DNA from: JASGJS01 sp047601185 | GTDB taxonomy: Bacteria > Pseudomonadota > Gammaproteobacteria > JAURND01 | Length of the DNA: 64,000 nucleotides | Assembly: GCA_047601185.1 (NCBI GenBank) | Contig: JASGJS010000001.1 | Span: 868,001-932,000 of the forward strand | Direction: 5' to 3' | Part shown: piece after piece, positions 1 through 8,326 of the stretch | Position numbering within the stretch: position 1 is the stretch's first letter | Layout: every line of letters starts with the position of its first letter | The notes under the pieces: generated by a model | Told to the model about the DNA's origin: nothing | Database searches by the model: none | The model's input: the letters and a program-made list of their open reading frames with translations, nothing else | Translations under genes and position numbers: made by a program

Positions 1-505
1 TATTGAATTGCCGAATGGCGTAGAGGCAAATTTACAAGGCCGAGTCTTAACGATTAAAGGCACCAAAGGTTCTTTACAGAAAGAATTACATGCCGCAGTA
101 CAATATGAAAAAGACGGCAATGTGATTAAATTAGCCCCTCAAACCATTGAAGCGGATGCTGTAACCGGTACAACACGTGCCATTTTATATAATATGGTTG
201 TGGGTGTTAGCCAAGGTTTCGAGCGAAAATTAATTTTAATTGGGGTAGGTTATCGTGCCCAAGCTCAAGGCTCAGTGTTGTCGTTAACTTTAGGGTTTTC
301 TCACCCGGTGAAATATGATGTTCCACAGGGCATTACCATTGAGACACCTAGTCAAACTGAGATTGTAGTAAAAGGTATCGATAAAGAAAAAGTAGGGCAA
401 GTCGCCGCTGATATCCGTGCTTATCGCCCACCCGAACCCTATAAAGGCAAAGGGGTTCGTTATGCTAACGAAGTTGTGATTAAGAAAGAAGGTAAGAAAA
501 AGTAA
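1..505 (+). CDS. rplF: 50S ribosomal protein L6, 5'-truncated by window edge
   Basis: This is a large-subunit ribosomal protein that sits near the factor-binding region of the ribosome. The reading frame is open from the first bases (I-E-L-P-N-G-V-E), so about 10 N-terminal residues lie outside the window. The C-terminal half has the hallmark L6 motif RAYRPPEPYKGKGVRY and a basic KKEGKKK tail. The stop TAA shares its last base with the ATG of rplR, which indicates translational coupling inside the spc operon. The identification is certain; only the true start is not visible. Confidence 0.97.
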   Translation, partial: IELPNGVEANLQGRVLTIKGTKGSLQKELHAAVQYEKDGNVIKLAPQTIEADAVTGTTRAILYNMVVGVSQGFERKLILIGVGYRAQAQGSVLSLTLGFSHPVKYDVPQGITIETPSQTEIVVKGIDKEKVGQVAADIRAYRPPEPYKGKGVRYANEVVIKKEGKKK

Positions 506-858
506 TGAATAAGAAACTACAGAGACTGAGACGTTCATTACGCGGACGTTCTAACATTCGTCGATTAGGTGCAGTGCGACTGGTTGTTCACAGAACCGCC
601 TGCCATATTTATGCCCAAGTGATTAATAGCACTGGGGATAAAGTCTTGGCGACGGCTTCTACGCTTGAAAAAACACTTCGCTCACAGTCACCCAATGGGG
701 GTAATGTAGCGGCAGCTAAAGTGGTCGGTAAACTCATTGCGGAAAGAGCATTAGAAGCTGGCGTGAAAAAAATTGCATTCGACCGTTCTGGGTTTAAGTA
801 TCATGGTAGAATCCGTGCTTTAGCGGATGCTGCGCGTGAAGCCGGTCTCGACTTTTAA
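505..858 (+). CDS. rplR: 50S ribosomal protein L18
   Basis: L18 binds 5S rRNA and fixes it to the large subunit. The 117-residue product has the usual bacterial length. It has the basic N-terminus (LQRLRRSLRGRSNIRR) and the conserved C-terminal block FDRSGFKYHGRIRALADAAR. It starts at the ATG overlapping the rplF stop (TAATG) and lies 15 bp before rpsE, in canonical spc operon order. Confidence 0.98.
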   Translation: MNKKLQRLRRSLRGRSNIRRLGAVRLVVHRTACHIYAQVINSTGDKVLATASTLEKTLRSQSPNGGNVAAAKVVGKLIAERALEAGVKKIAFDRSGFKYHGRIRALADAAREAGLDF

Positions 859-873
859 TAAAAGGGCTTTAGC

Positions 874-1377
874 ATGAATAGAATAGCGCAAGAAGCTACG
901 AATGAAGGGTTTCAACAAAAGACCGTAGGTATTCGTCGTACCACCAAGGTGGTTAAAGGCGGTCGTATCTTTAGTTTTTCAGCCTTAGCAGTCGTGGGTA
1001 ATGGTAAAGGTAAGGTAGGTTTTGGGCAAGGCAAGGCTCGCGAAGTGCAAGCTGCCATGCAGAAAGCCAGTGAAAATGCCAGACGTAATATGATCCAAGT
1101 TGAACTGAACTCAGGCACTTTACAACATCAAGTGATTACCCGACATGGTGCGAGTAAAATTTTTATGCGTCCGGCATCAGAAGGGACTGGTATCATTGCT
1201 GGTAGCGCGATGCGTGCCATATTTGAAGTGATGGGTGTTTCCGATGTCTTAGCAAAATGCATTGGTTCTTCTAACCCAGTTAATGTCGTGCGGGCCACTT
1301 TAAAAGGCCTACGCCAAATGACCTCTCCTGCAGCGATCGCTGAGAAAAGAGGCAAAACACTCGAAGAAATTCTGTGA
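874..1377 (+). CDS. rpsE: 30S ribosomal protein S5
   Basis: S5 is a small-subunit protein involved in decoding fidelity. The 167-residue product has the double-stranded-RNA-binding-like N-terminal domain (VVKGGRIFSFSALAVVG, about residues 27-43). The C-terminal domain contains ASEGTGIIAGSAMRAI and SNPVNVVRATLKGL. It sits 15 bp after rplR and 7 bp before rpmD. Nothing in length or motifs departs from the family. Confidence 0.98.
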   Translation: MNRIAQEATNEGFQQKTVGIRRTTKVVKGGRIFSFSALAVVGNGKGKVGFGQGKAREVQAAMQKASENARRNMIQVELNSGTLQHQVITRHGASKIFMRPASEGTGIIAGSAMRAIFEVMGVSDVLAKCIGSSNPVNVVRATLKGLRQMTSPAAIAEKRGKTLEEIL

Positions 1378-1384
1378 GTTCTTT

Positions 1385-1591
1385 ATGACAGATAAACCAA
1401 AATTGAAAGTTACGTTAGTTCGCAGTATTCATGGTAGAATACAAAAGCACAAAGCCTGCGCTCAAGGGTTAGGGTTGCGAAAATTGAATCAGGTTTCTAT
1501 CTTAGAAGACACCCCTTGTGTGAGAGGGATGATTCAAAAAATTTCGTATATGCTCAAAGTAGAAGACGCAGTAGGCGCTCAGTCAAAATAA
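1385..1591 (+). CDS. rpmD: 50S ribosomal protein L30
   Basis: This is a small large-subunit protein of 68 residues. The L30 signature is seen in KVTLVRSIHGRIQKHKACAQGLGLRKLNQ and the following TPCVRGMIQKISYMLKVE, although only parts of each block are strictly conserved. Its position between rpsE and rplO is the standard spc order. It is slightly longer than the roughly 59-residue E. coli protein because of a short C-terminal extension (EDAVGAQSK). Confidence 0.96.
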   Translation: MTDKPKLKVTLVRSIHGRIQKHKACAQGLGLRKLNQVSILEDTPCVRGMIQKISYMLKVEDAVGAQSK

Positions 1592-1607
1592 TTTTAGGGT
1601 CATGAAT

Positions 1608-2042
1608 ATGCGTTTCAATACATTAAAACCTGCCCCAGGGGCTCGTAAAACCGCTAAACGCGTGGGTCGTGGGATTGGTTCAGGTTTAGGTAAAACCTGT
1701 GGTCGAGGTCATAAAGGTCAGCATGCCCGCGCAGGGGGCTCTCATAAGCCTGGCTTCGAAGGGGGGCAAACCCCAATGCAAAGAAGGTTGCCTAAATTTG
1801 GGTTTACTTCTGCACAAGCACATTTCACGGCTGAAGTTCGCTTGCATGAATTGGCCAGTATTAAAGCCGATGTGATTGATCTTAATGCGTTAAAAGCAGC
1901 CAATGTTATCCAGAAACATATTGAAAAAGCCAAAGTGATTTTGTCAGGTAAATTAGATCAAGCAGTGACTTTAAAAGGGCTTGCTGTGACGGCAGGCGCT
2001 AAAAAACACATTGAAGCATTAGGTGGAAGGATCGAGGACTAA
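1608..2042 (+). CDS. rplO: 50S ribosomal protein L15
   Basis: L15 is a large-subunit assembly protein. The N-terminus has the glycine- and arginine-rich extension (KRVGRGIGSGLGKTCGRGHK), followed by FEGGQTPMQRRLPKFGF and the C-terminal globular domain. An ATG six bases upstream (1602) is in frame, but it lies too close to the AGGGT ribosome site, and the family begins M-R-x-N-T-L, so 1608 is preferred (144 residues). The stop overlaps the secY start by one base. Confidence 0.97.
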   Translation: MRFNTLKPAPGARKTAKRVGRGIGSGLGKTCGRGHKGQHARAGGSHKPGFEGGQTPMQRRLPKFGFTSAQAHFTAEVRLHELASIKADVIDLNALKAANVIQKHIEKAKVILSGKLDQAVTLKGLAVTAGAKKHIEALGGRIED

Positions 2043-3364
2043 TGGTAAAACCCACTCTAGGATTAGGTTTATCACAAGGCGGTTTAGGAGAACTAAAACG
2101 TCGTATTTTGTTTTTGTTGATTTGCCTGGTTATTTATCGTATTGGTGCCCATATTCCGGTTCCAGGGATAAATCCTGAAAAACTATCTGACTTATTCAAA
2201 CATCAGCAAAATGGCATTCTCAGTTTGTTTAATATGTTTTCAGGGGGAGCTTTACAACGTTTTACTGTGTTTGCTTTAAATGTGATGCCGTATATTTCGG
2301 CATCTATTATTATGCAATTGTTTTCAGTGATTTTGCCAAAATTAGAACAATTAAAAAAAGAAGGTGAGGCTGGTCGACGCAAGATTAGTGAATATACACG
2401 TTACGGAACTTTGATTCTCGCGGCCTTTCAAGGTTTAGGGATCTCTAAATGGCTAGTTGCCAATGGGGTTGTGATTAGTCCGGGTTTTGCCTTTTATTTT
2501 ACGGCCACCCTCACGTTAATTACTGGCACTATGTTTTTGATGTGGTTAGGGGAGCAAATTACGGAAAGAGGCATCGGTAACGGTATTTCTTTGATTATTT
2601 TTGCAGGGATTGTGTCACGTTTCCCTTCAGCGATTGCTGAGGTCATGGATTCTGTGCGGCAAGGACAAATGCAGATATTGTCTTTGCTGTTCTTGATTGC
2701 TGTGGTATTAGCGGTCACGGCATTTGTTGTTTATATGGAACGTGCCCAACGTCGTATTACCGTGAACTATGCTAAACGACAACAAGGTCGTAAAATTTAC
2801 GCGGCTCAGAGTAGTCATCTGCCTTTTAAAATCAACATGGCCGGTGTGATTCCAGTCATTTTTGCTTCGAGTATTATTTTATTTCCAGGAACCATTGCAC
2901 AGTGGTTTTCTGGCATCAGAGGCATGTCATGGCTAACACAAGTGAGTTTAATGTTGTCGCCAGGGCAGCCCTTGTACTTACTGTTAGAAGCTATTGCGAT
3001 CATATTTTTTAGTTTCTTTTATACGGCGTTAGTTTTTAACCCAAAGGAAACCGCTGAAAACTTAAAAAAATCGGGTGCTTTTATTCCAGGATTGCGTCCT
3101 GGAGATCAAACCGCTCAATATATCGATTTAGTGATGACGCGATTAACGTTAGTGGGCGCGCTTTATTTAACATTGGTGGCATTATTACCAGAGTTGTTCA
3201 TTATTGGTTGGCATGTACCCTTTTATTTTGGCGGCACGTCTTTATTAATTGTGGTGGTGGTATTGATGGACTTTATGACACAAGTGCAAGCGCATTTGGT
3301 TTCTCATAAGTATGAGTCCATTATGAAAAAAGCCAACCTGCGTGGTCGTGGGTTAATGCGATAA
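2042..3364 (+). CDS. secY: Preprotein translocase subunit SecY
   Basis: SecY is the central pore of the Sec translocon in the inner membrane. The 440-residue product has ten predicted membrane segments. It has the conserved cytoplasmic loop RRITVNYAKRQQGRK and the family segments NPKETAENLKKSGAFIPGLRPG and YIDLVMTRLTLVGA. It is coupled to rplO by TAATG and followed 13 bp later by rpmJ, so membrane insertion and ribosome production are co-expressed as usual. Confidence 0.98.
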   Translation: MVKPTLGLGLSQGGLGELKRRILFLLICLVIYRIGAHIPVPGINPEKLSDLFKHQQNGILSLFNMFSGGALQRFTVFALNVMPYISASIIMQLFSVILPKLEQLKKEGEAGRRKISEYTRYGTLILAAFQGLGISKWLVANGVVISPGFAFYFTATLTLITGTMFLMWLGEQITERGIGNGISLIIFAGIVSRFPSAIAEVMDSVRQGQMQILSLLFLIAVVLAVTAFVVYMERAQRRITVNYAKRQQGRKIYAAQSSHLPFKINMAGVIPVIFASSIILFPGTIAQWFSGIRGMSWLTQVSLMLSPGQPLYLLLEAIAIIFFSFFYTALVFNPKETAENLKKSGAFIPGLRPGDQTAQYIDLVMTRLTLVGALYLTLVALLPELFIIGWHVPFYFGGTSLLIVVVVLMDFMTQVQAHLVSHKYESIMKKANLRGRGLMR

Positions 3365-3377
3365 CTGTGAGGAATTT

Positions 3378-3491
3378 ATGAAAGTTAGAGTCTCTGTTAA
3401 AAAAATGTGTCGCAATTGTAAAGTGATACGCCGGAATCGTGTAATACGAATTATTTGTAAAGATGCACGTCACAAACAAAGACAAGGGTAG
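3378..3491 (+). CDS. rpmJ: 50S ribosomal protein L36
   Basis: This is a 37-residue zinc-ribbon ribosomal protein. It begins MKVRVSVKKMCRNCKVIRRN. The zinc ligands are Cys11, Cys14, Cys27 and His32, so this is the zinc-binding (C+) form rather than the C- paralogue made under zinc limitation. A GAGGAA ribosome site precedes the ATG. It ends the spc operon, 31 bp before rpsM. Confidence 0.95.
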   Translation: MKVRVSVKKMCRNCKVIRRNRVIRIICKDARHKQRQG

Positions 3492-3522
3492 AGTTTTACC
3501 ATCATTCTCTAGGAGGCTATAA

Positions 3523-3879
3523 ATGGTTGTTCGTATTGCGGGTGTGAATATTCCAGAACGTCAGCACGCGCGTATTGCCTTGACTAAAATCTATGGTATT
3601 GGTCAGTCTGCTGCAAATAAAATTTGTCTTGCAGCGCAAATTAAGCCTGATAATAAAATTAGCGAATTGACAGAAGCTGAAATAGAAGCTTTGAGACGCG
3701 AAGTCTTGCAATATCCTATTGAAGGAGATTTGCGACGAGAAATTTCGATGAATATCAAGCGTCTAATGGATTTAAACTGTTATCGTGGATTAAGACATAA
3801 ACGGGGCTTACCTTCACGAGGTCAACGGACCAAAACCAATGCAAAAACCCGAAAAGGTAAATCTAAATCTCGTAAGTAA
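3523..3879 (+). CDS. rpsM: 30S ribosomal protein S13
   Basis: S13 lies in the small-subunit head and contacts the P-site tRNA and the large subunit. The 118-residue product starts MVVRIAGVNIPERQHARIAL and ends with the basic RHKRGLPSRGQRTKTNAKTR tail that reaches the P site. An AGGAGG ribosome site precedes the ATG. It is the first gene of the alpha operon. Confidence 0.98.
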   Translation: MVVRIAGVNIPERQHARIALTKIYGIGQSAANKICLAAQIKPDNKISELTEAEIEALRREVLQYPIEGDLRREISMNIKRLMDLNCYRGLRHKRGLPSRGQRTKTNAKTRKGKSKSRK

Positions 3880-3894
3880 ACCAGGAATTTAACT

Positions 3895-4287
3895 ATGGCA
3901 GAGCCGAAAACAACGCGTGTACGTAAAAAAGTTAAACGAAAAGTTCAAGAAGCAGTAGCGCATATCCAAGCTTCTTTCAACAATACGTTAATCACCGTAA
4001 CGGATAAACAAGGTAAAACGTTAGCTTGGGCAACCTCAGGTGGCTCAGGGTTCCGAGGGTCTCGTAAAGGTACCCCTTTTGCTGCTCAAGTTGCGGTCGA
4101 AAAAGTCGGTTCTGTGATTAAAGAATTTGGTGTAAAGGTGATAGAAGTGTTTGTGAAAGGGCCTGGTCCTGGTCGTGAATCCGCCATTCGAGCGTTCAAT
4201 GCCGGAGGATTTACCGTGACCCGTATCGTTGATGTCACCCCGATACCACATAATGGCTGCCGTCCCCCTAAAAAACGTAGAATTTAA
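3895..4287 (+). CDS. rpsK: 30S ribosomal protein S11
   Basis: S11 is a platform protein of the small subunit. The 130-residue product carries the signature IASFNNT-like block (HIQASFNNTLITVTDKQG) and the C-terminal DVTPIPHNGCRPPKKRRI. It is 15 bp after rpsM and 16 bp before rpsD in the alpha operon. Confidence 0.98.
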   Translation: MAEPKTTRVRKKVKRKVQEAVAHIQASFNNTLITVTDKQGKTLAWATSGGSGFRGSRKGTPFAAQVAVEKVGSVIKEFGVKVIEVFVKGPGPGRESAIRAFNAGGFTVTRIVDVTPIPHNGCRPPKKRRI

Positions 4288-4303
4288 TTGTTAGGAGTTT
4301 AGA

Positions 4304-4924
4304 ATGGCTAGATATTTAGGCCCAAAATGTAAGTTATCGCGTCGAGAAGGCACTGATTTAATGCTAAAGAGTGGCATTCGTGCGATTGAAACCAAATGTA
4401 AAATTGATACGCAACCTGGTCAGCATGCGCAAAAACGTGGTCGCTTGTCTGACTATGGGATACAATTGCGCATGCAGCAGTTAATTAAACGGTATTATGG
4501 TGTGCTTCAGAAACAATTTTTAAATGTGTATAAAGAAGCAGATCGTCAAACCGGTTCCACTGGGGATAATCTATTAAAAATTTTAGAATCTCGCTTGGAT
4601 AACGTAGTTTATCGCCTAGGTTTTGCCTCAACACGCGCTGAAGCCAGACAATTGGTGGGTCATAAAGCGGTGATGGTCAATGGTAAAGTGGTGAATATCC
4701 CTTCTTATATCGTTAAACCGAATGACGTGATTCAGATTAGAGAGAAGGCTAAAGGGCAATTAAGAATTAATGCTGCATTAGAGTTGGCTCAACAACGACC
4801 GCAGCCTGCCTGGTTAGATGTGGATACTAAAGAAAAACGTGGCGTATTTAAGACGTATCCTGATCCGGCAGATTTCCCAGCAATCTTCAAAGTCAGTTTA
4901 GTCGTTGAGCTCTTCTCGAAATAG
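4304..4924 (+). CDS. rpsD: 30S ribosomal protein S4
   Basis: S4 is a primary 16S rRNA binder and, in E. coli, the translational repressor of the alpha operon. The 206-residue product starts MARYLGPKCKLSRREG. It has the S4 RNA-binding domain near residues 96-155 (ESRLDNVVYRLGFASTRAEA) and the usual C-terminal FPAIFKVSLVVELFSK. An AGGAG site precedes the start. Whether it autoregulates here cannot be judged from sequence alone. Confidence 0.98.
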   Translation: MARYLGPKCKLSRREGTDLMLKSGIRAIETKCKIDTQPGQHAQKRGRLSDYGIQLRMQQLIKRYYGVLQKQFLNVYKEADRQTGSTGDNLLKILESRLDNVVYRLGFASTRAEARQLVGHKAVMVNGKVVNIPSYIVKPNDVIQIREKAKGQLRINAALELAQQRPQPAWLDVDTKEKRGVFKTYPDPADFPAIFKVSLVVELFSK

Positions 4925-4932
4925 AGGTACAT

Positions 4933-5907
4933 ATGCAGGAAATTTATAATACTTTTTTAACCCCTAAAAATACCATTATCCAGGCGATATCTCCTACGCA
5001 TTTCAGAATTATTCTGGAGCCATTGGAGAGAGGATTTGGTTATACTTTAGGGAATGCGTTACGTCGTATTTTATTATCTTCTATGCCCGGTGCGGCGATT
5101 GCAGAAGTAGAAATTGCAGGCGTTTTACATGAATACAGTGCACTCGAAGGAGTCAAAGAAGATATCATTGATATTTTATTAAACTTAAAGGGCGTTGCCA
5201 TTCGAATGCATGGGCGTAGCGAAGCTGTGTTAACCTTAGAAAAAAATGGCGCAGGTCCTGTCGTTGCTGGCGATATCACCCCGGATCATGATGTTGAAAT
5301 TATGAATCCTGAGCATGTGATTGCGCACTTAACGACCTCTGGTAAGCTAAAAATGTATCTTAAGGTTAAAATGGGTAGAGGTTATGTTCCTGCCAATGCT
5401 TCACTTGAATCTTTAGAACAAGGCAAACCCGTCGGCAAGTTGCAACTGGATGCTTCTTTTAGTCCAGTCCGAAGAGTCGCTTACCAAGTTGAAAATACCC
5501 GAGTTGAAAACCGAACCGACTTAGATAAACTGATTCTTGAAATTGAAACCAATGGCACTTTAGAAGCCGAAGAAGCTGTGCGTATTTCAGCCACGATTCT
5601 GCAGCGACAGCTAGCAGCTTTTGTGGAATTAAAGCACGCGACAGTGCAAGCGCCTAAAGAAAAGTCTCGTAAGGTCAATCCGATTTTATCGCGGCCAGTC
5701 GAAGATTTAGAATTAACAGTGCGCGCAGCGAATTGCTTAAAAGCAGAAAATATTAATACCATTGCTGATCTTGTGTCACGAATGGAATCAGATTTACTCA
5801 AAACACCTAACTTGGGTAAAAAATCTTTGACTGAAATAAAGAACGTCTTGTCTTCTCGAGGATTACACTTGGGAATGAAAATAGATGATGGATCCAGCTC
5901 TGAATAA
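4933..5907 (+). CDS. rpoA: RNA polymerase alpha subunit
   Basis: Alpha nucleates RNA polymerase assembly, and its C-terminal domain contacts UP elements and activators. The 324-residue product has the N-terminal dimer domain (GYTLGNALRRILLSSMPG). It also has the alpha-CTD with two helix-hairpin-helix stretches (LELTVRAANCLKAENI, LKTPNLGKKSLTEIK), joined by a basic linker. It follows rpsD by 8 bp and precedes rplQ by 20 bp. Confidence 0.98.
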   Translation: MQEIYNTFLTPKNTIIQAISPTHFRIILEPLERGFGYTLGNALRRILLSSMPGAAIAEVEIAGVLHEYSALEGVKEDIIDILLNLKGVAIRMHGRSEAVLTLEKNGAGPVVAGDITPDHDVEIMNPEHVIAHLTTSGKLKMYLKVKMGRGYVPANASLESLEQGKPVGKLQLDASFSPVRRVAYQVENTRVENRTDLDKLILEIETNGTLEAEEAVRISATILQRQLAAFVELKHATVQAPKEKSRKVNPILSRPVEDLELTVRAANCLKAENINTIADLVSRMESDLLKTPNLGKKSLTEIKNVLSSRGLHLGMKIDDGSSSE

Positions 5908-5927
5908 TTTGATAGGGTCAAAAACTC

Positions 5928-6293
5928 ATGAGACACCGTAAAAGTGGTAGAAAACTCAATCGTAATAGCAGCCATCGACAGGCTTTATTCCGCAATATGG
6001 CGAATTCACTGATCAGCCATGAGCTTATTAAGACTACCTTACCCAAAGCTAAGGAATTACGCCGTGTGGTTGAACCTTTAATTACGCTCGCCAAAAGTGA
6101 TGATGTGTCGAAAAGACGTTTAGCATTTAGCCGCTTGCGTGATAAAGTCACTGTCGGCAAGCTGTTCTCTGAACTTGGTCCCCGTTTTGTGCAGCGTCCA
6201 GGGGGTTATTTACGCATTCTAAAGTGTGGTTTTAGAAGTGGTGATAATGCGCCGATGGCTTATGTGGAATTAGTGGATAGAGTCGCGGAATAA
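5928..6293 (+). CDS. rplQ: 50S ribosomal protein L17
   Basis: This is the large-subunit protein that closes the alpha operon. The 121-residue product starts MRHRKSGRKLNRNSSHRQAL and contains ISHELIKTTLPKAKELR and the terminal CGFRSGDNAPMAYVELVDR. No classical terminator with a T-run follows. The next stable structure is the repeat palindrome at 6456-6496. Confidence 0.98.
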   Translation: MRHRKSGRKLNRNSSHRQALFRNMANSLISHELIKTTLPKAKELRRVVEPLITLAKSDDVSKRRLAFSRLRDKVTVGKLFSELGPRFVQRPGGYLRILKCGFRSGDNAPMAYVELVDRVAE

Positions 6294-6330
6294 TCTGTGG
6301 GTATTGAGATCATGAGATTTAATTGATGGT

Positions 6331-6455
6331 TTCTCCTTGACATTTAGATTCTGTGAAAGATTTGAGTAGTGAGCTTCTCCTTTGACATTTTAGGTTCTGT
6401 AAAGAGTGATCAAACCTCTCCTTTGACATTTGAGTTCTCTAAAAATTTGAATAGT
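6331..6455. repeat. Tandem leader units of repeat family B
   Basis: Three imperfect units of about 43 bp begin at about 6331, 6375 and 6417. Each contains CTCCTTTGACATTT (CTCCTTGACATTT in the first), then AG.TTCT.T.AAA; the first and third end in TTTGA.TAGTGAGCT. The same leader precedes the family-B palindromes at 12536 and, inverted, 55720 and 60175. The TTGACA inside each unit resembles a -35 box, but no matching -10 is evident. Confidence 0.75.
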
Positions 6456-6496
6456 GAGCTGTTCCCTTCTCCCACAAGGGGAGAAGGGAACAGCTC
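6456..6496. repeat. Family B palindrome downstream of rplQ
   Basis: This is a near-perfect 41-bp hairpin: an 18-bp stem reading GAGCTGTTCCCTTCTCCC, an ACAA loop and the complementary arm. It lacks a following T-run, so it is not a standard intrinsic terminator. It could still stabilise or end the alpha operon transcript. Confidence 0.8.
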
Positions 6497-6596
6497 GCCG
6501 CTCATATCTTCTGAGCATTAGTAGCCCAATATTTTTAGTGAACTCTCTTCTCACTTACGCTATGATTGTTTATCCCTAAAACAGCGAGTCCTCGAC

Positions 6597-7379
6597 ATGG
6601 AGCTGAGACCGAGCTTTTTGATCTTACCCGGCATGATTTTAGTGGCGGTCTGCGCTGCATTGGTGAGAAAGTTTGTACCCATGTATTTTTTGCGTTCCCA
6701 CCATGAAGTGGCCTTTCCCATTTTTCTGCAAATTGGTGTCATCTATGCCATGCTACTGGGATTTTGTTTCTCAATCGAATGGGATGGATTTCGTGCCGCG
6801 CAGACAGGGTTAGAGGCTGAAGCCGCTAATTTATTGGAATTAGGCAATATTGCACAAGCTTTTCCAGAGCCGATGTCGACGCAATTACAAATACAAATTA
6901 TTGCTTACTTAAAAGCGGTGATCTATCAAGATTGGAGTCCACAAGGTTGGAATATTGTGATCAAACCTTTATCTAACCAAGCTATTTTCAAAATACAACA
7001 AATTTTATTATTGTATAATCCCGATAACAGACAAGAAAGTAATTTATATCAACTTGCCATGCAAAATCTGCAAAAGGTTATTGAAAATCGCGAAATGCGA
7101 TTTTTTAAAATTCGGCAAAGACCGCCAACGCCTTTATGGGGCGCTTTAATTGTGATGGGGGTGATTATTATTGGAATCTCCTTCTTATTTGCTATGCATT
7201 ATTTATGGTCGCAGGTGATTTTAACCACAGTATTAGCGGGCATGATATTTGCTATTATTACCATGATGATTGCCTTTAACTCGCCTTTTTCTGGACATTA
7301 TCAATTAACGCCTAGGCCGTTCCAAGAGGTGTTATATCAAATGACAACGCATCAAACTGTCAGGGAACATCATGTTTAA
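6597..7379 (+). CDS. DUF4239-like (bestrophin-like) membrane protein
   Basis: The 260-residue product has two membrane segments near the N-terminus (about residues 8-24 and 40-60), a soluble middle region and two C-terminal segments (about 182-202 and 207-228). The segment order, and the FRAAQTGLEAEAANLLELG block after the second segment, match proteins of the DUF4239 family. That family is distantly related to bestrophin channels, and its function is not established. No operon partner is visible: the gene stands alone between repeat regions, ending just before a MITE. Confidence 0.6.
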   Translation: MELRPSFLILPGMILVAVCAALVRKFVPMYFLRSHHEVAFPIFLQIGVIYAMLLGFCFSIEWDGFRAAQTGLEAEAANLLELGNIAQAFPEPMSTQLQIQIIAYLKAVIYQDWSPQGWNIVIKPLSNQAIFKIQQILLLYNPDNRQESNLYQLAMQNLQKVIENREMRFFKIRQRPPTPLWGALIVMGVIIIGISFLFAMHYLWSQVILTTVLAGMIFAIITMMIAFNSPFSGHYQLTPRPFQEVLYQMTTHQTVREHHV

Positions 7380-7385
7380 AAAATA

Positions 7386-7583
7386 GTATCCATTCAGCAC
7401 ATCCCAGGGAGAGCTTGATCTTATAAATAGGCAGGAGGCGTCGTCCCGGCATGGATGCCGGGATCCAGATTACAAGGATGTAGAGTTTTGCTTCCTGCAG
7501 ACTGGATCCCCGCATCCATGCGAGGACGACGCCTCCTACCTATTCTGAGCTCAAGCTTCCCTTAGGCTGTGCTGAATGGATAC
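7386..7583. mobile_element. Family A MITE, full-length copy 1
   Basis: This is a 198-bp non-autonomous element with perfect 16-bp terminal inverted repeats (GTATCCATTCAGCACA and its complement). Inside are two facing palindromes of GGAGGCGTCGTCC...GGATCCAG type. It is flanked by AAAAAATA and AAAAAATC, an 8-bp target duplication with one mismatch. It has no coding capacity. Other copies are at 14775 (half), 19413 and 32395. Confidence 0.85.
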
Positions 7584-7616
7584 AAAAAATCATAAAACAG
7601 GGAGTTTATAAGACTG

Positions 7617-7643
7617 CTAAGAGACTGCAAAACAGCCTCTTAG
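7617..7643. terminator. Hairpin 3' of ssb
   Basis: CTAAGAGACTG, a short A-rich loop and CAGCCTCTTAG form an 11-bp stem with one mismatch, 25 bp beyond the ssb stop. There is no T-run on the ssb strand, so a terminator role is only plausible. Confidence 0.35.
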
Positions 7644-7667
7644 AGAGGAAAAATGACTACATTGAAC

Positions 7668-8153
7668 TTAGAACGGAATATCGTCGTCTTCAAAAGCTTC
7701 TGCTAAAGCAGGTTCTGGGGCTGAATTATGGATGGGTTGAGGATGAATGCGAATTGCCTTGTCTGCATCTTCCACTTTCATATCTTGAGTGTTCATCACA
7801 TGGGCGCTTGATCCGGTACGACTATCCAAAATATGCATTTCATTGGCAATGATTTCGGTGGTATGACGTTCAATACCATTCTTATCTTGCCATTTGCGCG
7901 TTCTCAGGCTACCTTCCACATAGATTTTGGAGCCCTTATGCAAGTATTCTCCTACAATTTCCGCGAGTCGATTAAAAAATACAATACGATGCCATTCTGT
8001 TCGGTCTTGCAATTCACCGCTGGTTTTATCACGCCAGCTTTCACTGGTGGCCAAGTTAACATTCGCAACTGCACTACCACTTGGAGTATAACGAACCTCT
8101 GGATCACTACCTAAATTTCCGATTAGAATGACTTTGTTTACACCTCTTGCCAT
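7668..8153 (-). CDS. ssb: Single-stranded DNA-binding protein
   Basis: SSB coats single-stranded DNA in replication, repair and recombination. The OB-fold begins MARGVNKVILIGNLGSDPEVR. A variable acidic linker leads to the C-terminal tip EDDDIPF, which docks SSB partners. An in-frame ATG four codons upstream (8165) exists, but the sequence GGAGAG between the two ATGs is a ribosome site placed for the 8153 start, and the family begins MARG. The product is 161 residues. The order ssb, MFS gene, uvrA is also known from pseudomonads. Confidence 0.96.
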   Translation of the reverse strand: MARGVNKVILIGNLGSDPEVRYTPSGSAVANVNLATSESWRDKTSGELQDRTEWHRIVFFNRLAEIVGEYLHKGSKIYVEGSLRTRKWQDKNGIERHTTEIIANEMHILDSRTGSSAHVMNTQDMKVEDADKAIRIHPQPIHNSAPEPALAEAFEDDDIPF

Positions 8154-8326
8154 AGCTCTCTCCATATTGAATGAGAATAATTACCGCTAGCTTTAGAGTC
8201 AGCCCATAGACACAGCCTTGCCCGCTTGGGAGGGTCTGACTTCGCGAAACCTTAAGGATTTCTTAACATGTAAGGGTCTATATTACCCTTTGCAGGGATT
8301 CTCTTCAATTGAAATATAGTGATTTA

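Noticed and set aside
5481..5975. Long open frame opposite rpoA (164 codons)
   Set aside because: It lies entirely antisense to rpoA and the rplQ start, has no ribosome site or domain, and its composition mirrors the sense gene.
8180..8260. Region upstream of ssb checked for a tRNA or LexA box
   Set aside because: The short AGTCAGCCC/GGGTCTGACT pairing does not give a cloverleaf, and no CTGT-N8-ACAG site is present.
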